Assembly (NCBI GenBank): GCA_037962975.1
Contig: CM075671.1
Coordinates: forward strand, 39,084,501-39,148,500
DNA: 64,000 bases
Source of the DNA: Clitoria ternatea
Taxonomy: Eukaryota > Streptophyta > Magnoliopsida > Fabales > Fabaceae
Direction of reading: 5' to 3'
Shown here: positions 20,860-34,500 of the stretch, piece after piece
Position numbering within the stretch: the first letter of the stretch is position 1
How the letters are laid out: each line of letters begins with the position of its first letter
Made by a program: the position numbers and the translations under genes
Notes under the pieces: generated by a model
Database searches by the model: none
The model's input: the letters and a program-made list of their open reading frames with translations, nothing else
Told to the model about the DNA's origin: nothing

Positions 20860-23387
20860 TGTAATATCCCAAATTTAATTTTTGGGTAAATTATATTGGC
20901 CAAATAATTAAATTTAATGGATTAAACTATCCCTAATCCGTTAGTTAATTTTTAGAATTTATCAGAGTTAGTTTTGAATAATCGTTAATTACCCAGTTAG
21001 CTTGAAAATTAACTGGACATGCTAAGTTACCTAAATGTCCTTGTTTTTAAAATTGCAAACTCACTACCATTTCATTTGTATTCTTGCGTGCTATACAGAG
21101 AATGAAATTGAAATTGAAAACACTCTTCATCTTCGTGAAACACATGCAATGAATGGAATTACCAATTTCTTCTTCTCTCTCCCGCAGAACCCACTTCCAA
21201 TTCCACCATTTCTCCTATTTGATGCTTTAAATTGATGAGATCTTCTTGTGCTTTCTTCCCCTCGCTTCACATGGTAGCGATGGGAGCTTAAAGGGAAGCT
21301 CCAATTTTTAGAAATTGCTAAGGTAATGGATGAACCCATGGACCTAACTTCGGTGTTTGGCTTCTTTCTCTTCCCTACTCACTAATTCTTTTAATTTTAT
21401 GGCTTTTGAAGCTTGGGAGATCACCGTTGGTTTTGGGGAAGCTTTGTGGTGCATTGGGGTTTTGAGTCTCCTAAGTTCAAGTAAGTTAAAATCAATACCC
21501 ATGGTTTAATTTACTTCCCTCAAGTGAGATTCAAGTGTTAACCCCATTAATTTTAATTTAGGAACCATTTCAGAGACGTTTCAAGGAATGGGCAACGTTA
21601 GGGGTTTTAAAATCAAGTGTCGGAGCTAGTCGGTAAGTTATAACTTATCGAAATAATTGTGGATTGATGATTCTAGCTCAATGTACCAAGTTTCATGGTG
21701 TTAAATTATATTATTGGTAATTTTAGGAATTGTTTCAGAAGTGGCTTGGAGCTTGGGTATTGTCATAAACAAATATCGGGGGTTATCAATGTATCTCGGT
21801 AAGTTATAATTATCGAACATCAAATATATTGTTGGTTATAGGCTTCGGAGTATGAATTTAATAATGCGCGGGTTATTAAAAATTAAATACCTATGTTTTA
21901 GGAATTTTTGGGATTTTGGATTAGTGATCTAATAGCATTTGGATAGCGTTTGAATAACATTATGAGCTTCTGGGATTTCTTATTCCAGGTAGGGGGAACT
22001 ATTACATTTTAAATGCATGGTTTATGAACGAATTTGGGGTATATTGATACATTATGTGTTATGTGATTGTGAATCAGGATGAATTGATGTGTTTATTGTG
22101 AAATATTTGTGAAATACCCCACTTAGTATAATATTTGAGAGATATTGTGTGTTGTGATGGTTGCCGTCCATAATGTGATATTGAATTACATGAGATGTAA
22201 TGAATTGATGGTATTAAATTCTATGCATGAGATGTGATAGAATATTATGTATGATCTTGAGATGTTACATGAGATGCAATTGAGTAAACGATTTAGTATC
22301 ATTTTGTAGCATGAGATGCTTGTTGTGAATTGCATAATGTGGTGTAGATTGTAAGGGTGGCCCGTGGAAGGGCAGGAACCCTATATGGTGATTTCAAGTT
22401 ACAGATTCTTTGGCTAGGTTCTGTGAGAGCCTGTGATTACTGATTGAGCTAGAGTTAAGTCTCGAGACGTCACAAGGTGATAGTTTAACGCGGGAAAGGC
22501 TAAAGAAGTGAGACCAGGATGCAATTTGTAGTTGAAATCCCATGGTTAAGTCAGATCCGCATGCATATGCATTATTGTATGTTATTGAGAATAACATAAT
22601 TGTGTAGTATAACCTATTTGATGTGATATTGTGAATATCTGGTGTGTGCGAATTTAGTTGAATGACAGTGAATATTATTGATTGATTGTGATATGGTGTG
22701 ATATAATAAAGAATTGAATAGATGGGGTCGATTCAATAACTGTCATTTGACATGTACTGTGGCCACCCTAATTATGTAGCTATATTTTCAGTGGGATTGG
22801 ACTGTGATGGTGATTGGTGAGATGTCACCATGCCTGTGTGGAAGACAATTGTATATATTGTCTATATTGTAGATAGTATTTCAGTGGCGTAGCCTTGGCC
22901 GGCTCTTGTAAACAAATATTTTGATTGATGTATATAACTACTTAGTGGATTCTAGGTAGTTGACGGCTTCAACTGGAAGCCTAGAATTATTTTGGTTATG
23001 TATATGATGATATCGATATTGATGATGAAGTTTGGTTGTGATGACCATGGATGGCCCCACCATATATATAAATGTGATGTTTGTAATGTCCAAGAAATGC
23101 AAGTATAAGATTTATGCATGATATGAATGTGATAGGCAGGAATTATTGATATGTATGAATGTGTTATGTTTGAGTTATATTAGGCATTAGAATGTGGTTG
23201 ATGAGAAATGCATGAAAATGAAATTTAACATTGAGTTTTATGCATAATTAGGCAAGTGAAGGGTTATAATGCGTTCTGTGAGGTTCGGATACCTCCGGAT
23301 GGGTCTGAACAACTAATTTGGGTTTGAATTAAATCGGAAAGAATTTATTTAAGTTTTTGAGCATTGTTTTCTAAGTAAAGATGTTTA
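20860..23387 (+). mobile_element. Solo LTR of a Tekay-like gypsy element
   Basis: It begins TGTAATATCCC and ends AAGTAAAGATGTTTA, and is flanked by a perfect 5-bp duplication TTGAA (20855-20859 and 23388-23392). No primer site or coding region follows, so this is a solo LTR, the usual product of recombination between the two LTRs of one element. It carries the shared modules AAATGCATGGTTTATGAACG (22011-22030), GTTAAGTCTCGAGACGTCAC near 22460 and AGCCTTGGCCGGCTC (22891-22905). The last dinucleotide is TA instead of CA, probably a point mutation. Confidence 0.9.
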
Positions 23388-23392
23388 TTGAA

Positions 23393-24319
23393 CCCCATGG
23401 CCTCAACAACAATAACAATTTTTCTATCCACCAATACATAAAATCAATTTTAGTATATTATATTTGTCTTTGTTTATATACAAATTTAGTGCTTCAAATT
23501 GATGATAAAATATGACCCTTCTAATTTAAAAAACATTCAATCTACGTTATTTATATATGGTTATATAATCATAATTTTTCAATTAAAATTAACCTTTTTT
23601 TAAGATACCCTTATATATTCATGTGTGTTTTCCAAAGCAATTTCTTCGATTCATGTTTAATTCAAGTTGATGGTGGATTTTTTTAGGGTTTACCGCTGTT
23701 TTTTCTGTAATTTTTTCAATTGTACACCTAAAATGGGTGGATTATGAAAAGAAGAAACGAAGAGACAATGAGAATAAAGTGGAGTGAAAATGAGCAGAAT
23801 TATAATTATTATAGAGATTCTAAGAACATAATGGTTGAATTTTCTTTTATATAGACACTTCATTCTTTTTCGTTATTTTCTGCCATATAATTAATCATTA
23901 ATTCTTGGAGCATTTATACTTCAGTCCAATCCAATATAACTGCAAAATTGGGAAAACAAATAAAATAAATAAAACACACGAAAACAAAAAGAAATTATTA
24001 AATTGGATCGAATTTTTTTTATTTTTCTTAACAAAAGGTACCTGTAATTTTATTTATTATTTAATAAAAATTTCACTCATTTATAAAATCATACATTCAT
24101 GCATGAAATTGCATTAGTTATTTATTTTTTTAATTTTATTTCCAGTTATATTTTGTTATTTATTATTTAATAAAAATTCCACTCATTTATAAAATCATAC
24201 ATTCATGCATGAAATTCAATTATTTATTTATTTTTCTTAATTTTATTTCCAGTTATATTTTGTCATCAATACTAGAGATTTGTCATATTTTAATATTTAA
24301 AAATTTATTATTTCACATC
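23393..24319. other. AT-rich spacer
   Basis: No gene recognised. The only structure seen is the 106-bp direct duplication listed separately. Confidence 0.5.
24051..24262. repeat. Tandem duplication of 106 bp
   Basis: Two adjacent copies (24051-24156 and 24157-24262) share TATTTATTATTTAATAAAAA, an ATACATTCATGCATGAAATT core and TTATTTCCAGTTATATTTTG, with a few substitutions and small indels. Confidence 0.9.
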
Positions 24320-24324
24320 AACAC

Positions 24325-27300
24325 TGAAACAACCCGACTTAATTAAAGACAAAACCGAGACAGGGGAAATTTTTTTGAAATTTAGAACAGTTCCACACGT
24401 TCGCAAACAGCTCAGAATGAAGTCGGGATAAAATAACAGCAATCCGGAGGCAAGGAAGCAGAAACCGACTAGAAAAGGAGAAGACCGGGTCCGGGTGCCA
24501 CACGTTGGCAAGACCCAGCTTCAGATAAACAAAAGCCAGCGGAAGACGAAGCTTGAGCAAGCCATACTCGCTTGAGCGATTCCTCATTAGCCAAAGCGAG
24601 TCCATCCGTTCAGTGTATTCCGTCACTCGGACTCGGGATCACGTTCACTCGGGAACGGCCCCCTTCGGGTCATGCTTCACTCGGTAATTCTTACTTAGCC
24701 ACATACTTAACCTTATTTTTATTCTGGAAGGTCACAGTCGTGTTTCATTCGGAAACGTTTAATCTCCACTCGGGAAGTGATTCCCTCGGCTATTCCACTC
24801 GGAACCTATAAGCTTTCCCTCACCCGGAATATTTCCCCAGTCCAATACCACTCAGTATATTTCAACCTCAATCCACTTGGGGGTACATTACCCATTCTTC
24901 ACTCGGCATTTTTCAATTTTCCTCACTCGGAGATCACTTAAACCTCCCTTCCCTCGGAAGGGTCTCCACAATCAAGTTCCATTCGGTATTACTCTGACCT
25001 CTCATCCCTCGGAGGAATTCACTAAGTTAAGTCTTACTCGGACTCATTTAAATCTTATTCACTCGGAATATATAACCTCGTTCACTCAGAAGAGGACTCC
25101 TAGAATACACCTCAGTCCGAACCATCACAACCCATCTTCCCTCGGAAGTGGTTCATTCGGGATATTCCCACTCGGAAATATTTAAATCTTTCTCCAATCG
25201 GGAGAGATTCACATAGCTATATTCACTCGATAACTTAATGACTAGCCTTCCCTCGGAAGTAGTCCACCCGATTACATTGCACTCGAAACTGACATTTCAC
25301 TCAGAACTGACTTAAGCCTTCATCACTCGGAAAAAGGCCAACACGCTAAAGCCTCACTCGGAACGGCTCTCTACTATGCCCCACACGGAAACACTTTAGT
25401 TCTCTTTACTCGGAATCATGCAACCTTATTTACTCGAAGGTAAGTAACCTTGGACATACCTCTACAGGAACGTTCACTAAAAAATTCAACACATAGAGTC
25501 AGATATATATATGATTATACTCTCACAGCTATATCCCACTCGGAACCATTCGGTCTTTGACCTATCTCCTATAACAGCCATTCTTAGATAACTCAACATC
25601 TTTATAACATTATATATATATATAAACATATACTCAGAATACTGGTAATTCGGATTTCTTATATATAAATATGCGTTCAACATACAACGTTCTTAAGAGC
25701 CGGCCAAGGCTACATCTGACTATATATAATATATACTATATGTGCACTTCAACAGTCTAAGTGCTCATCACTCGGACTTGAGGCCTTCTCGTCATTCCCA
25801 GTCCGACCTGCATATACTGAAAAATATAGCCACAGTAGGGGTAAGCATTTTACATATTAAATGACAGTTATTGACTCGGATCAACCATTACATTATCAAC
25901 CACGCACTCGGATATCACAACCAACATCAACAACACACACTGTCATTCAATCGGAATTCACCCATACAACATCATTCAGTCGGAATTCAATCATTCAATC
26001 GGAATTCACCCATACAACATCATTCAGTTAGAATTCACTCTAATCATTCAAGGCTATATCAATTATGTTATTCTCAATAATAATGCACCAATACACATGC
26101 ATGCGGATCTGACTTAAACAATAATTTCAGTTACAGATTCCTACCCGGCCCCAGTCCATTAGCCCTTCCCGCGTGATACCGGTCACCTCGTGACGTCTCG
26201 AGACTTAACTCTAGCTCCGTCGGCTATCACAGGCTCTCACAGGATCTGGCCCAAGAATCTGTAGCTAGAAATCATCACATAGGGTTCCTGACCTTCCACG
26301 GGTCACCCTTTTTCCATATATGCAACCTTATGCATTTCACAACAAGCATCCCATGCTTATTCAGATAATATCCCACACGGGAATCGACAAACAGTCCACA
26401 TATATGCACTCGGCATTCGGAATGTCAGTAACATGCATCTCATGCATTTAAATATAAATTCACTTCCTGGAATTAGTATAGCAGAGTCATACATATGCGC
26501 TCGGCTTTCACAATAACAGCCATAAACATCTCATGCATTTTATATAAAATCACAACAGAACCAGCACAGCATTTTCACACCACATGCACTCGGTATTCAC
26601 ACTGGTTCACAGCACATGCACTCGGCATTCACAATAATATCCACATACATCACATGCAAGGAAACATGCATTCTTGGACGGAAATCAACACAACATTACA
26701 CAGATCACAGTTATCACGAATCCGGGCGTTTCATAAACTGTTACTCAACCACAACGCATCAATCAACACATTTCAAGTATAACACAACACAGTAAAGCAA
26801 TTTCACCCGGAACCCGTCCATAAACCATGCATTTGAGATGTAAATCCGCCCCCTACCTGGAATGAAGATTCCAGAAGCTCCTCGAGCTCTTAACTTCGAT
26901 CGGTTGCTCCCGATCGATCCTTCAGACATCCACCATGACACTCAGCTTTGGAGGAACTCTGAGCCACTCAAACTCTCGAATAGCTCTGTCGTCCATGTCA
27001 CCAACGCTCTGCATGCAGGAACAGTGGGGAGTTCCAAGCCTCCAAGGCACCCCGCTGTCCTCTCACTCGGTCCAATGGAGGATTCCAAGGCTGTTTCCTC
27101 ACTCAAACAGTCCAGTCCTCACCAACAATGGAGGACTTCCATGCTTCCAGGCACCCATCGTTGTTTTCTCCCTCACGAGCAGCTCCGCCTCAACAACAGT
27201 GGACCATTTCCACGACTCTAAGGCGCCCCAACGCTGTAGACTTTCCCAATCGAGACTCTGACCGTCATCGAATGGAAGAAGAAGGAGAAGGAGAAGAAGG

Positions 27301-27575
27301 GGACGAAGACGACGAAACAGCAAGGAAGAAGAATGCAGGTTGCATGCATAAGGAAAAGTGCTCAGCTCACTTCCTCTTTTCCGAACAGCGTGAATAATGA
27401 GGGAGAGAGAAAACCGAAGCCCCTTTATACCACCAAAAAGGCACATGCGTCATTTCCCCTGGCCTTATCATTATTATTATTCAGCCTCCTCTAATCAATC
27501 AGCAATTAATCTAAATCAACCATTAATCAGCAACTAACCTTACTCGGTAATTAATTCAAAAATCAGGATGTTACA
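24325..27575 (-). repeat. 3' LTR of the large gypsy element
   Basis: On the minus strand it starts TGTAACATCCTGATTTTTG at 27575 and ends GTCGGGTTGTTTCA at 24325. It holds a TATA box at 27422-27431, the AAATGCATGGTTTATGGACG module (26815-26834), AGCCTTGGCCGGCTC (25697-25711) and a long run of CCGAGTG words (24620-25470). Compared with the 5' LTR it has about 39 extra bases near 27290-27330. Confidence 0.92.
27422..27431 (-). promoter_or_regulatory. TATA box in the 3' LTR
   Basis: Reads GGTATAAAGG on the minus strand and is conserved in the 5' LTR at 34646-34655. It is about 145 bases from the LTR start and is followed by a pyrimidine-rich stretch suited to a transcription start. Confidence 0.6.
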
Positions 27576-27589
27576 ATTCTCCCCTCCTT
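27576..27589 (-). other. Polypurine tract
   Basis: On the minus strand AAGGAGGGGAGAAT directly precedes the 3' LTR start, the expected primer for plus-strand DNA synthesis. Confidence 0.85.
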
Positions 27590-29059
27590 AAAGAATTTCA
27601 TCCTCGAAATTCAAACATGTACTTGCCTCAACAAAACAACTCGGAATATTGCTGCCATGCCACTCTAACTAATTGCACATCCGTGCTCTTTAGATGTTTC
27701 ACCGACCGATTTCATAATTCCAATCGGCATAGCGTTGCCTCTCAAGCAGTTTACCGACCGCTCCACATATAAGTTACTCTATTCAACTCTGCCTGTCCAC
27801 TATAACCAATGGTACTTCCTGCCTCCTTGGCCGTTCGGCCTTATATTCCCAACGCCAATCGGTGTACTTCCACCGTCGGATCCTCGAATCCAAAGGAGTC
27901 ACTCGGTCTAACCATGGATTCTCACAGAGTATAGGCTCAACATTGTGTCACATAAGACACATTAAGGATGTTAATCAACAGGTTGGGAAGATCTAGTCGG
28001 TAAACAACATTACCGATTATCCCCATTACTCACTACTGTCCGACTTATCTCGGATTAAGCCCTCGGCTTTTCAATATCCGACTACTAAATTTCTTCTTCA
28101 AGCCGTGTTATATCTTGGCAATACCGAGATGAACACTCGAAAGGGTTCCCATGTGCTTCATTTAGCACAATCTGCTTGAATTCACTTTTACAGGTACACC
28201 ACTCGGTTCTTGAAACCTCAATTTCCATCCATGCCTTCGGCTAATTCCATGTCTACTCCTTGATAATGTCACTTGGATCTTCTCACTCGAAAGGATCATT
28301 CGGAGTTTAAAGGTAATTCACTCCCGGAAATCTTCCCACTACAAAAATTCACTCGGAATCCCAGTCTACTTCGAAGTCAAACCTGAGTTCAAATTCAGCA
28401 GCTCGAAACATCGTCCTGAGTACATATTCAAATAAATTCTCCTCTCGGATACCTACTCCCCTCGGGAACCATTCGCTCGGAGACTTACTCACTCAAAGTT
28501 CCACTTTCCGTCCAAAAGTACTCTTCCCTTGGAAAGAGATTAATCGGTGGCACATCACACGGACTTAAGAAATTTCACACTTGATGCCCTACCACTTAGA
28601 ACCGTCTCACTCGGCACAATTCCACTCGGAAGTGCCACACTCAAGACACTTCACTCGGTTTTTATTCAGAAATTCATCAGCCTGAGACGCACATATTCAA
28701 ATTCAAGCTTTTCTTATTCGGTAGTACCACTCTCGGAATAACCCATTCAGGAACGTCTCACCCGGAGACTTTCACTTGGATTTTACCTTACGCACAAGTG
28801 TCACATTCGGACACAGTTTCCTTAACTCATCAATGACTCTCTTAGTGATGTTTCACTCGGAACATCATAACTTCGCTTCACTCAGTGGTTCTTTCTCCCA
28901 GAAGGATTTTATTCGGAATTACATTCGTTTTTCTTCACTCGGAATCATCTCTACTTCCTCACGCTCGGAAACATACTATTCTCACTTGAGCGAATTCTTA
29001 CTTCATCGTTTATTTCAGCTCAGAGTCCTGATCCTTCACTAATTCTTCGACAATAACCG
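27590..29059 (-). other. Interior of the large gypsy element, 3' part
   Basis: No coding remains were recognised where RNase H and integrase would lie. From about 28140 to 28990 the sequence is rich in CACTCGG-type words (CCGAGTG on the element's sense strand), as in its LTRs. Confidence 0.5.
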
Positions 29060-29660
29060 GCTGACCCATAAAGCTTCTAATTTCAGTGACAAATTTGGGT
29101 CTCATATATGCCATCACTTCTTCCACCTTAGATGGACTGTCAGCAACACCATCTTTGATCATAACATGTCCCAGAACTGGATCCCATCCGATCCAAAGTC
29201 ATACGTTGGCACTCAGCAGCTAATTGCTCCTCCCTCAGTACCACAGCACTATGTGGAGATGTCCTTCATGTTCCTGGCATGTCTCGGAATACTTCTGAAA
29301 ATCATCAATGAATACTTTCACAAACCGATCTAGGTAAGACTGGAGATTCTGTTCATACAACCATGAACACCGTCTGCATATTTACCACCTATCCCAAGTG
29401 GCCACAACAGTTCCTGGACGCCGTCCCAGGGTTATCTGAAGCCTTAATCCAATTTAATAGTATCCTGACTACAAATTGATCCTGGAAGGACTGAGCCACA
29501 CCATAATTGATCAACCAGATCATCAGTCCTCGGTAGTGGGTATTATTCTCTATAATTAGCTTATCCGATCGGTGGCCATCAATGCATAACCACTTACCAC
29601 CATCTCTCTTCTCGACCAGTAACATCGGGGCACTCTTACCGGAAGGATCACCCTTCTATT
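29060..29660 (-). pseudogene. Gypsy reverse transcriptase relic
   Basis: Minus-strand peptides follow the order of a gypsy reverse transcriptase: MLLVEKRDGGKWLCID, then a scrambled middle, then SYLDRFVKVFIDDF near 29300-29340 with the catalytic IDD, then a GHVMIKDGV-like piece, then PKFVTEIRSFMG near 29075-29110. A large part between the first and second blocks is missing or rearranged, and stops and frameshifts are frequent. It cannot be functional. Confidence 0.7.
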
Positions 29661-31574
29661 CCGACAATCAACCATCACTTAATAGCCAATTCATACCGAA
29701 ATAACCTCTAATCCGGTCGGAGGTAAACACACAGGTTAAAATAAATCTTCTACTCTCATTCGATACACTGTCACCTACTACTCATTCAACACAGCTCCCA
29801 TTTTATTCAAAACCGCCCGATAGACTCAGACCATCACCATAAGTAGCTACAGTCTCACCTGCCCGACTTATGAATTGATGCATCCGACATATAGGATGAT
29901 GTCTCATTCCCATAGGGTTACAACAATTACATAGAGTCGCTGCAAAGGTGTACTCCGCCACAATACCTATGGTGTGTATAGAGTCATACTGGAACAACAC
30001 ACCTCACACTCTTTTTGATCACATCGACCATACTCACTCAACTAGCACTAATCCACATGAGAATTAGTGGCAATCCACTCAAGTCTATAATCAACATATT
30101 TACAACAACACCGTCATTATGCATCATCTAGGGTACATCACATAATAACAATAATTAAATATCAGTTACCACTACTGTAAAATGGTATAATAGCAATAGA
30201 CTTCCGACCCTCACAGGGTATATACCTCGTCATTACACGTAATCTAGTGCAAATCACATGATGATAATCATCGAATATCAGTCATCATCACCATAAAATG
30301 GTATAACAACGATTGGCTTCCAGCCTTCACCGAGTAAATATCTCTCCTTTTTAGATCTTATCCATCACAAAACCATTGCTCAACAGTCTAATAATCCTTC
30401 ATTCCATCACTCATCACCGGCCATCAATCAACTTAAGCCTAGATGGTTCACTAAACTCACCTAGGTATACAACTCAGGGTCACAACATGACTTTCAATCA
30501 CATAACAGGTTTCTGCATCGGTGACCTTTTCACTAATCATAAGCACAACCCACCAGTGGACGTACAATCATCATCATAATATTCCTATCATCGCCATGCT
30601 CAACCCCAAAGCATACATTAAATTCAACCTTACGATTCACCGTCTATCAGGTATCACATTTATCATTTGCATTCCTTCTTATGACGATTCAAGCCTAACG
30701 ACTTATTACACAATCACTTTATTCGGGCTCAACAATCCATAAGGTTAATCAGATTATCAGACTCGGAAATTCCAGGGGTCACCTAGTACCCATCGTGGGG
30801 CACTCCCACAACAACCAAATATCACCGAGCCTAGACCATTCACAAGATCCGATCATACATGATCATGCCCAATCAACTGGGTCACCACACTTGGTGGCCT
30901 AACATCTAATCAATCATTCACTCGGTCTTCACACACCAAAGACCGAGACTCTACCCCATTCTAACATGTATCCGACTTCACATTCATTCACTTATCACAG
31001 ACTCAGATTCCCAACTTAGGGAACTGTAACAAACCACTTACATCATATATCATATGGGGTTCTCGTGCCAAAGGATATAAAACCCATCCCTTACAAATGG
31101 AACAACCTATCACTTGAATTGGAAGACACCACACTAGGGGATTCCTTCAATCTCATTCATTTAATCAACTCAACATGTGAGTTCCAATTCGTTCAACAAG
31201 CATGCCTCGGCTATGAGCCACTAACTTGGCTTATATAAGAGACCGAACCAATTAATTCAGCTTCAATACACATGAAGGTCATAACATCTATCATTCTATT
31301 TCCTCTCAATCGACCGATGCTTGAACTAACCTCTAAGCATTTTGTGAACAATCAGTCCAGGGTAGTAACAAGTCTTCTACCCCCAAAGCAACGTACCAAT
31401 GATAGTACCTGTTGTCTCCAACCTCAACCAACACATAGGTATATAACCACACAATTCATAATTAAGCATGTATCAAATTCAATAGAACATCACAAGCAAT
31501 GATGACAACCGGTCATATTGCACACAACCGCCTACTCTCAGTAAGCATACCCTGGCCTTGGACCTTTTAAGTCC
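29661..31574 (-). other. Interior of the large gypsy element, gag side
   Basis: Faint traces only. A GMNWLLSD piece near 29690 resembles the end of the protease. A CNCCNPMGMRHHPIC piece near 29880-29925 resembles an eroded zinc knuckle. The leader after the primer site parallels that of the element at 12979 (GACTTAAAAGGTCCAAGGCC on the sense strand). No intact gag remains. Confidence 0.45.
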
Positions 31575-31586
31575 GCTCTGATACCA
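31575..31586 (-). other. Primer-binding site (tRNA-iMet)
   Basis: TGGTATCAGAGC on the minus strand, three bases inside the 5' LTR, complementary to initiator methionine tRNA. Confidence 0.92.
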
Positions 31587-31589
31587 ACA

Positions 31590-34500
31590 TGAAACAACCC
31601 GACTTAATTAAAGACAAAACCGAGATAGGGGAAATTTTTCTGAAATTTAGAACAGTTCCACACGTTCACAAACAGCTCAGAATGGAGTCGGGATAAAATA
31701 ACAGCAATCCGGAGGCAAGGGAAGCAGAAACCGACTAGAAAAGGAGAAGACCGGGTCCGGGTGCCACACGTTGGCAAGACCCAGCTTCAGATAAACAAAA
31801 GCCAGCGGAAGACGAAGCTTGAGCGAGCCATACTCGCTTGAGTGATTCCTCATTAGCCAAAGCGAGTCCATCCGTTCAGTGTATTCTGTCACTCGGACTC
31901 GGGATCACGTTCACTCGGGAACGGCCCCCTTCGGGTCATGCTTCACTCGGTAATTCTTACTTAGCCACATACTTAACCTTATTTTTATTCTGGAAGGTCA
32001 CAGTCGTGTTTCATTCGGAAACGTTTAATCTCCACCCGGGAAGTGATTCCCTCGGCTATTCCACTCGGAACCTATAAGCTTTCCCTCACCCGGAATACTT
32101 CCCCAGTCCAATACCACTCAGTATATTTCAACCTCAATCCACTCGAGGGTACATTACCCATTCTTCACTCGGCATATTTCAATTTTCCTCACTCGGAGAT
32201 CACTTAAACCTCCCTTCCCTCGGAAGGGTCTCCACAATCAAGTTCCATTCGGTATTACTCTGACCTCTCATCCCTCGGAGGAATTCACTAAGTTAAGTCT
32301 CACTCGGACTCATTTAAATCTTATTCACTCGGAATATATAACCTCGTTCACTCGGAAGAGGACTCCTAGAATACACCTCAGTCCGAACCATCACAACCCA
32401 TCTTCCCTCGGAAGTGGTTCATTCGGGATATTCCCACTCGGAAATATTTAAATCTTTCTCCAATCGGGAGAGATTCACACAGCTATATTCACTCGATAAC
32501 TTAATGACTAGCCTTCCCTCGGAAGTAGTCCACCCGATTACATTGCACTTGAAACTGACATTTCACTCGGAACTGACTTAAGCCTTCATCACTCGGAAAA
32601 AGGCCAACACGCTAAAGCCTCACTCGGAACGGCTCTCTACTATGCCCCACATGGAAACACTTTAGTTCTCTTTACTCGGAATCATGCAACCTTATTTACT
32701 CGAAGGTAAGTAACCTTGGACATACCTCTACAGGAACGTTCACTAAACAATTCAACACATAGAGTCAGATATATATGATTATACTCTCACAACTATATCC
32801 CACTCGAAACCATTCGGTCTTTGACCTATCTCCTATAACAGCCATTCTTAGATAACTCAACATCTTTATAACATTATATATATATAAACATATACTCAGA
32901 ATACTGGTAATTCGGATTTCTTATATATAAATATGCGTTCAACATACAACGTTTTTAAGAGCCGGCCAAGGCTACATCTGACTATATATAATATATATTA
33001 TATGTGCACTTCAACAGTCTAAGTGCTCGTCACTCGGACTTGAGGCCTTCTCGTCATTCCCAGTCCGACCTGCATATACTGAAAAATATAGCCACAGTAG
33101 GGGTGAGCATTTTACATATTAAATGACAGTTATTGACTCGGATCAACCATTACATTATCAACCACGCACTCGGATATCACAACCAACATCAACAACACAC
33201 ACTGTCATTCAATCGGAATTCACCCATACAACATCATTCAGTCGGAATTCAATCATTCAATCGGAATTTACCCATACAACATCATTCAGTCGGAATTCAC
33301 TCTAATCATTCAAGGCTATATCAATTATGTTATTCTCAATAACAATGCACCAATACACATACATGCGGATCTGACTTAAACAATAATTTCAGTTACAGAT
33401 TCCTACCCGGCCCCAGTCCATTAGCCCTTCTCGCGTGATACCGGTCACCTCGTGACGTCTCGAGACTTAACTCTAGCTCCGTCGGCTATCACGGGCTCTC
33501 ACAGGATCTGGCCCAAGAATCTGTAGCTAGAAATCATCACATAGGGTTCCTGACCTTCCACGGGTCACCCTTTTTCCATATATGCAACCTTATGCATTTC
33601 ACAACAAGCATCCCATGCTTATTCAGATAATCTCCCACACAGGAATCGACAAACAGTCCACATATATGCACTCGGCATTCAGAATGTCAGTAACATGCAT
33701 CTCATGCATTTAAATATAAAATCACTTCCTGGAATTAGTATAGCAGAGTCATACATATGCGCTCGGCTTTCACAATAATAGCCATAAGCATCTCATGCAT
33801 TTTATATAAAATCACAACAGAACCAGCACAGCATTTTCACACCACATGCACTCGGTATTCACACTGGTTCACAACACATGCACTCGGCATTCACAATAAT
33901 ATCCACATACATCACATGCAAGGAAACATGCATTCATGGACGGAAATCAACACAACATTACACAGATCACAGCTATCACGAATCCGGGCATTTCATAAAC
34001 TGTTACTCAACCACAACACATCAATCAACACATTTCAAGTATAACACAACACAGTAAAGCAATTTCACCCGGAACCCGTCCATAAATCATGCATTTGAGA
34101 TGTAAATCAGCCCCCTACCTGGAATGAAGATTTCAGAAGCTCCTCGAGCTCTTAACTCCGATCGGTTGCTCCTGATCGATCCTTCAGTCATCCACCATGA
34201 CACTCAGCTTTGGAGGAACTCCGAGCCACTCATACTCTCGAACAGCTCTGCCCTCCATGACACCCACGCTCTGCATGCAGGAACAGCGGGGAGTTCCAAG
34301 CCTCCAAGGCACCCCGCTGTCCTCTCACTCGGTCCAGTGGAGGATTCCAAGGCTGTTTCCTCACTCGAACAGTCCAGTCCTCACCAACAATGGAGGACTT
34401 CCATGCTTCCAGGCACCCATCGCTGTTTTCTCCCTCACGAGCAGCTCCGCCTCAACAACAGTGGACCATTTCCACGACTCCGAGGCACCCCAACGCTGCA

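Noticed and set aside
26862..27221. Open frame of 119 codons inside the 3' LTR of the large gypsy element, with a 165-codon version in the 5' LTR (34124-34621)
   Set aside because: It is antisense to the element, changes length between LTRs through the indel, and shows no known domain. Its presence in both LTRs follows from LTR duplication and is not evidence of selection.
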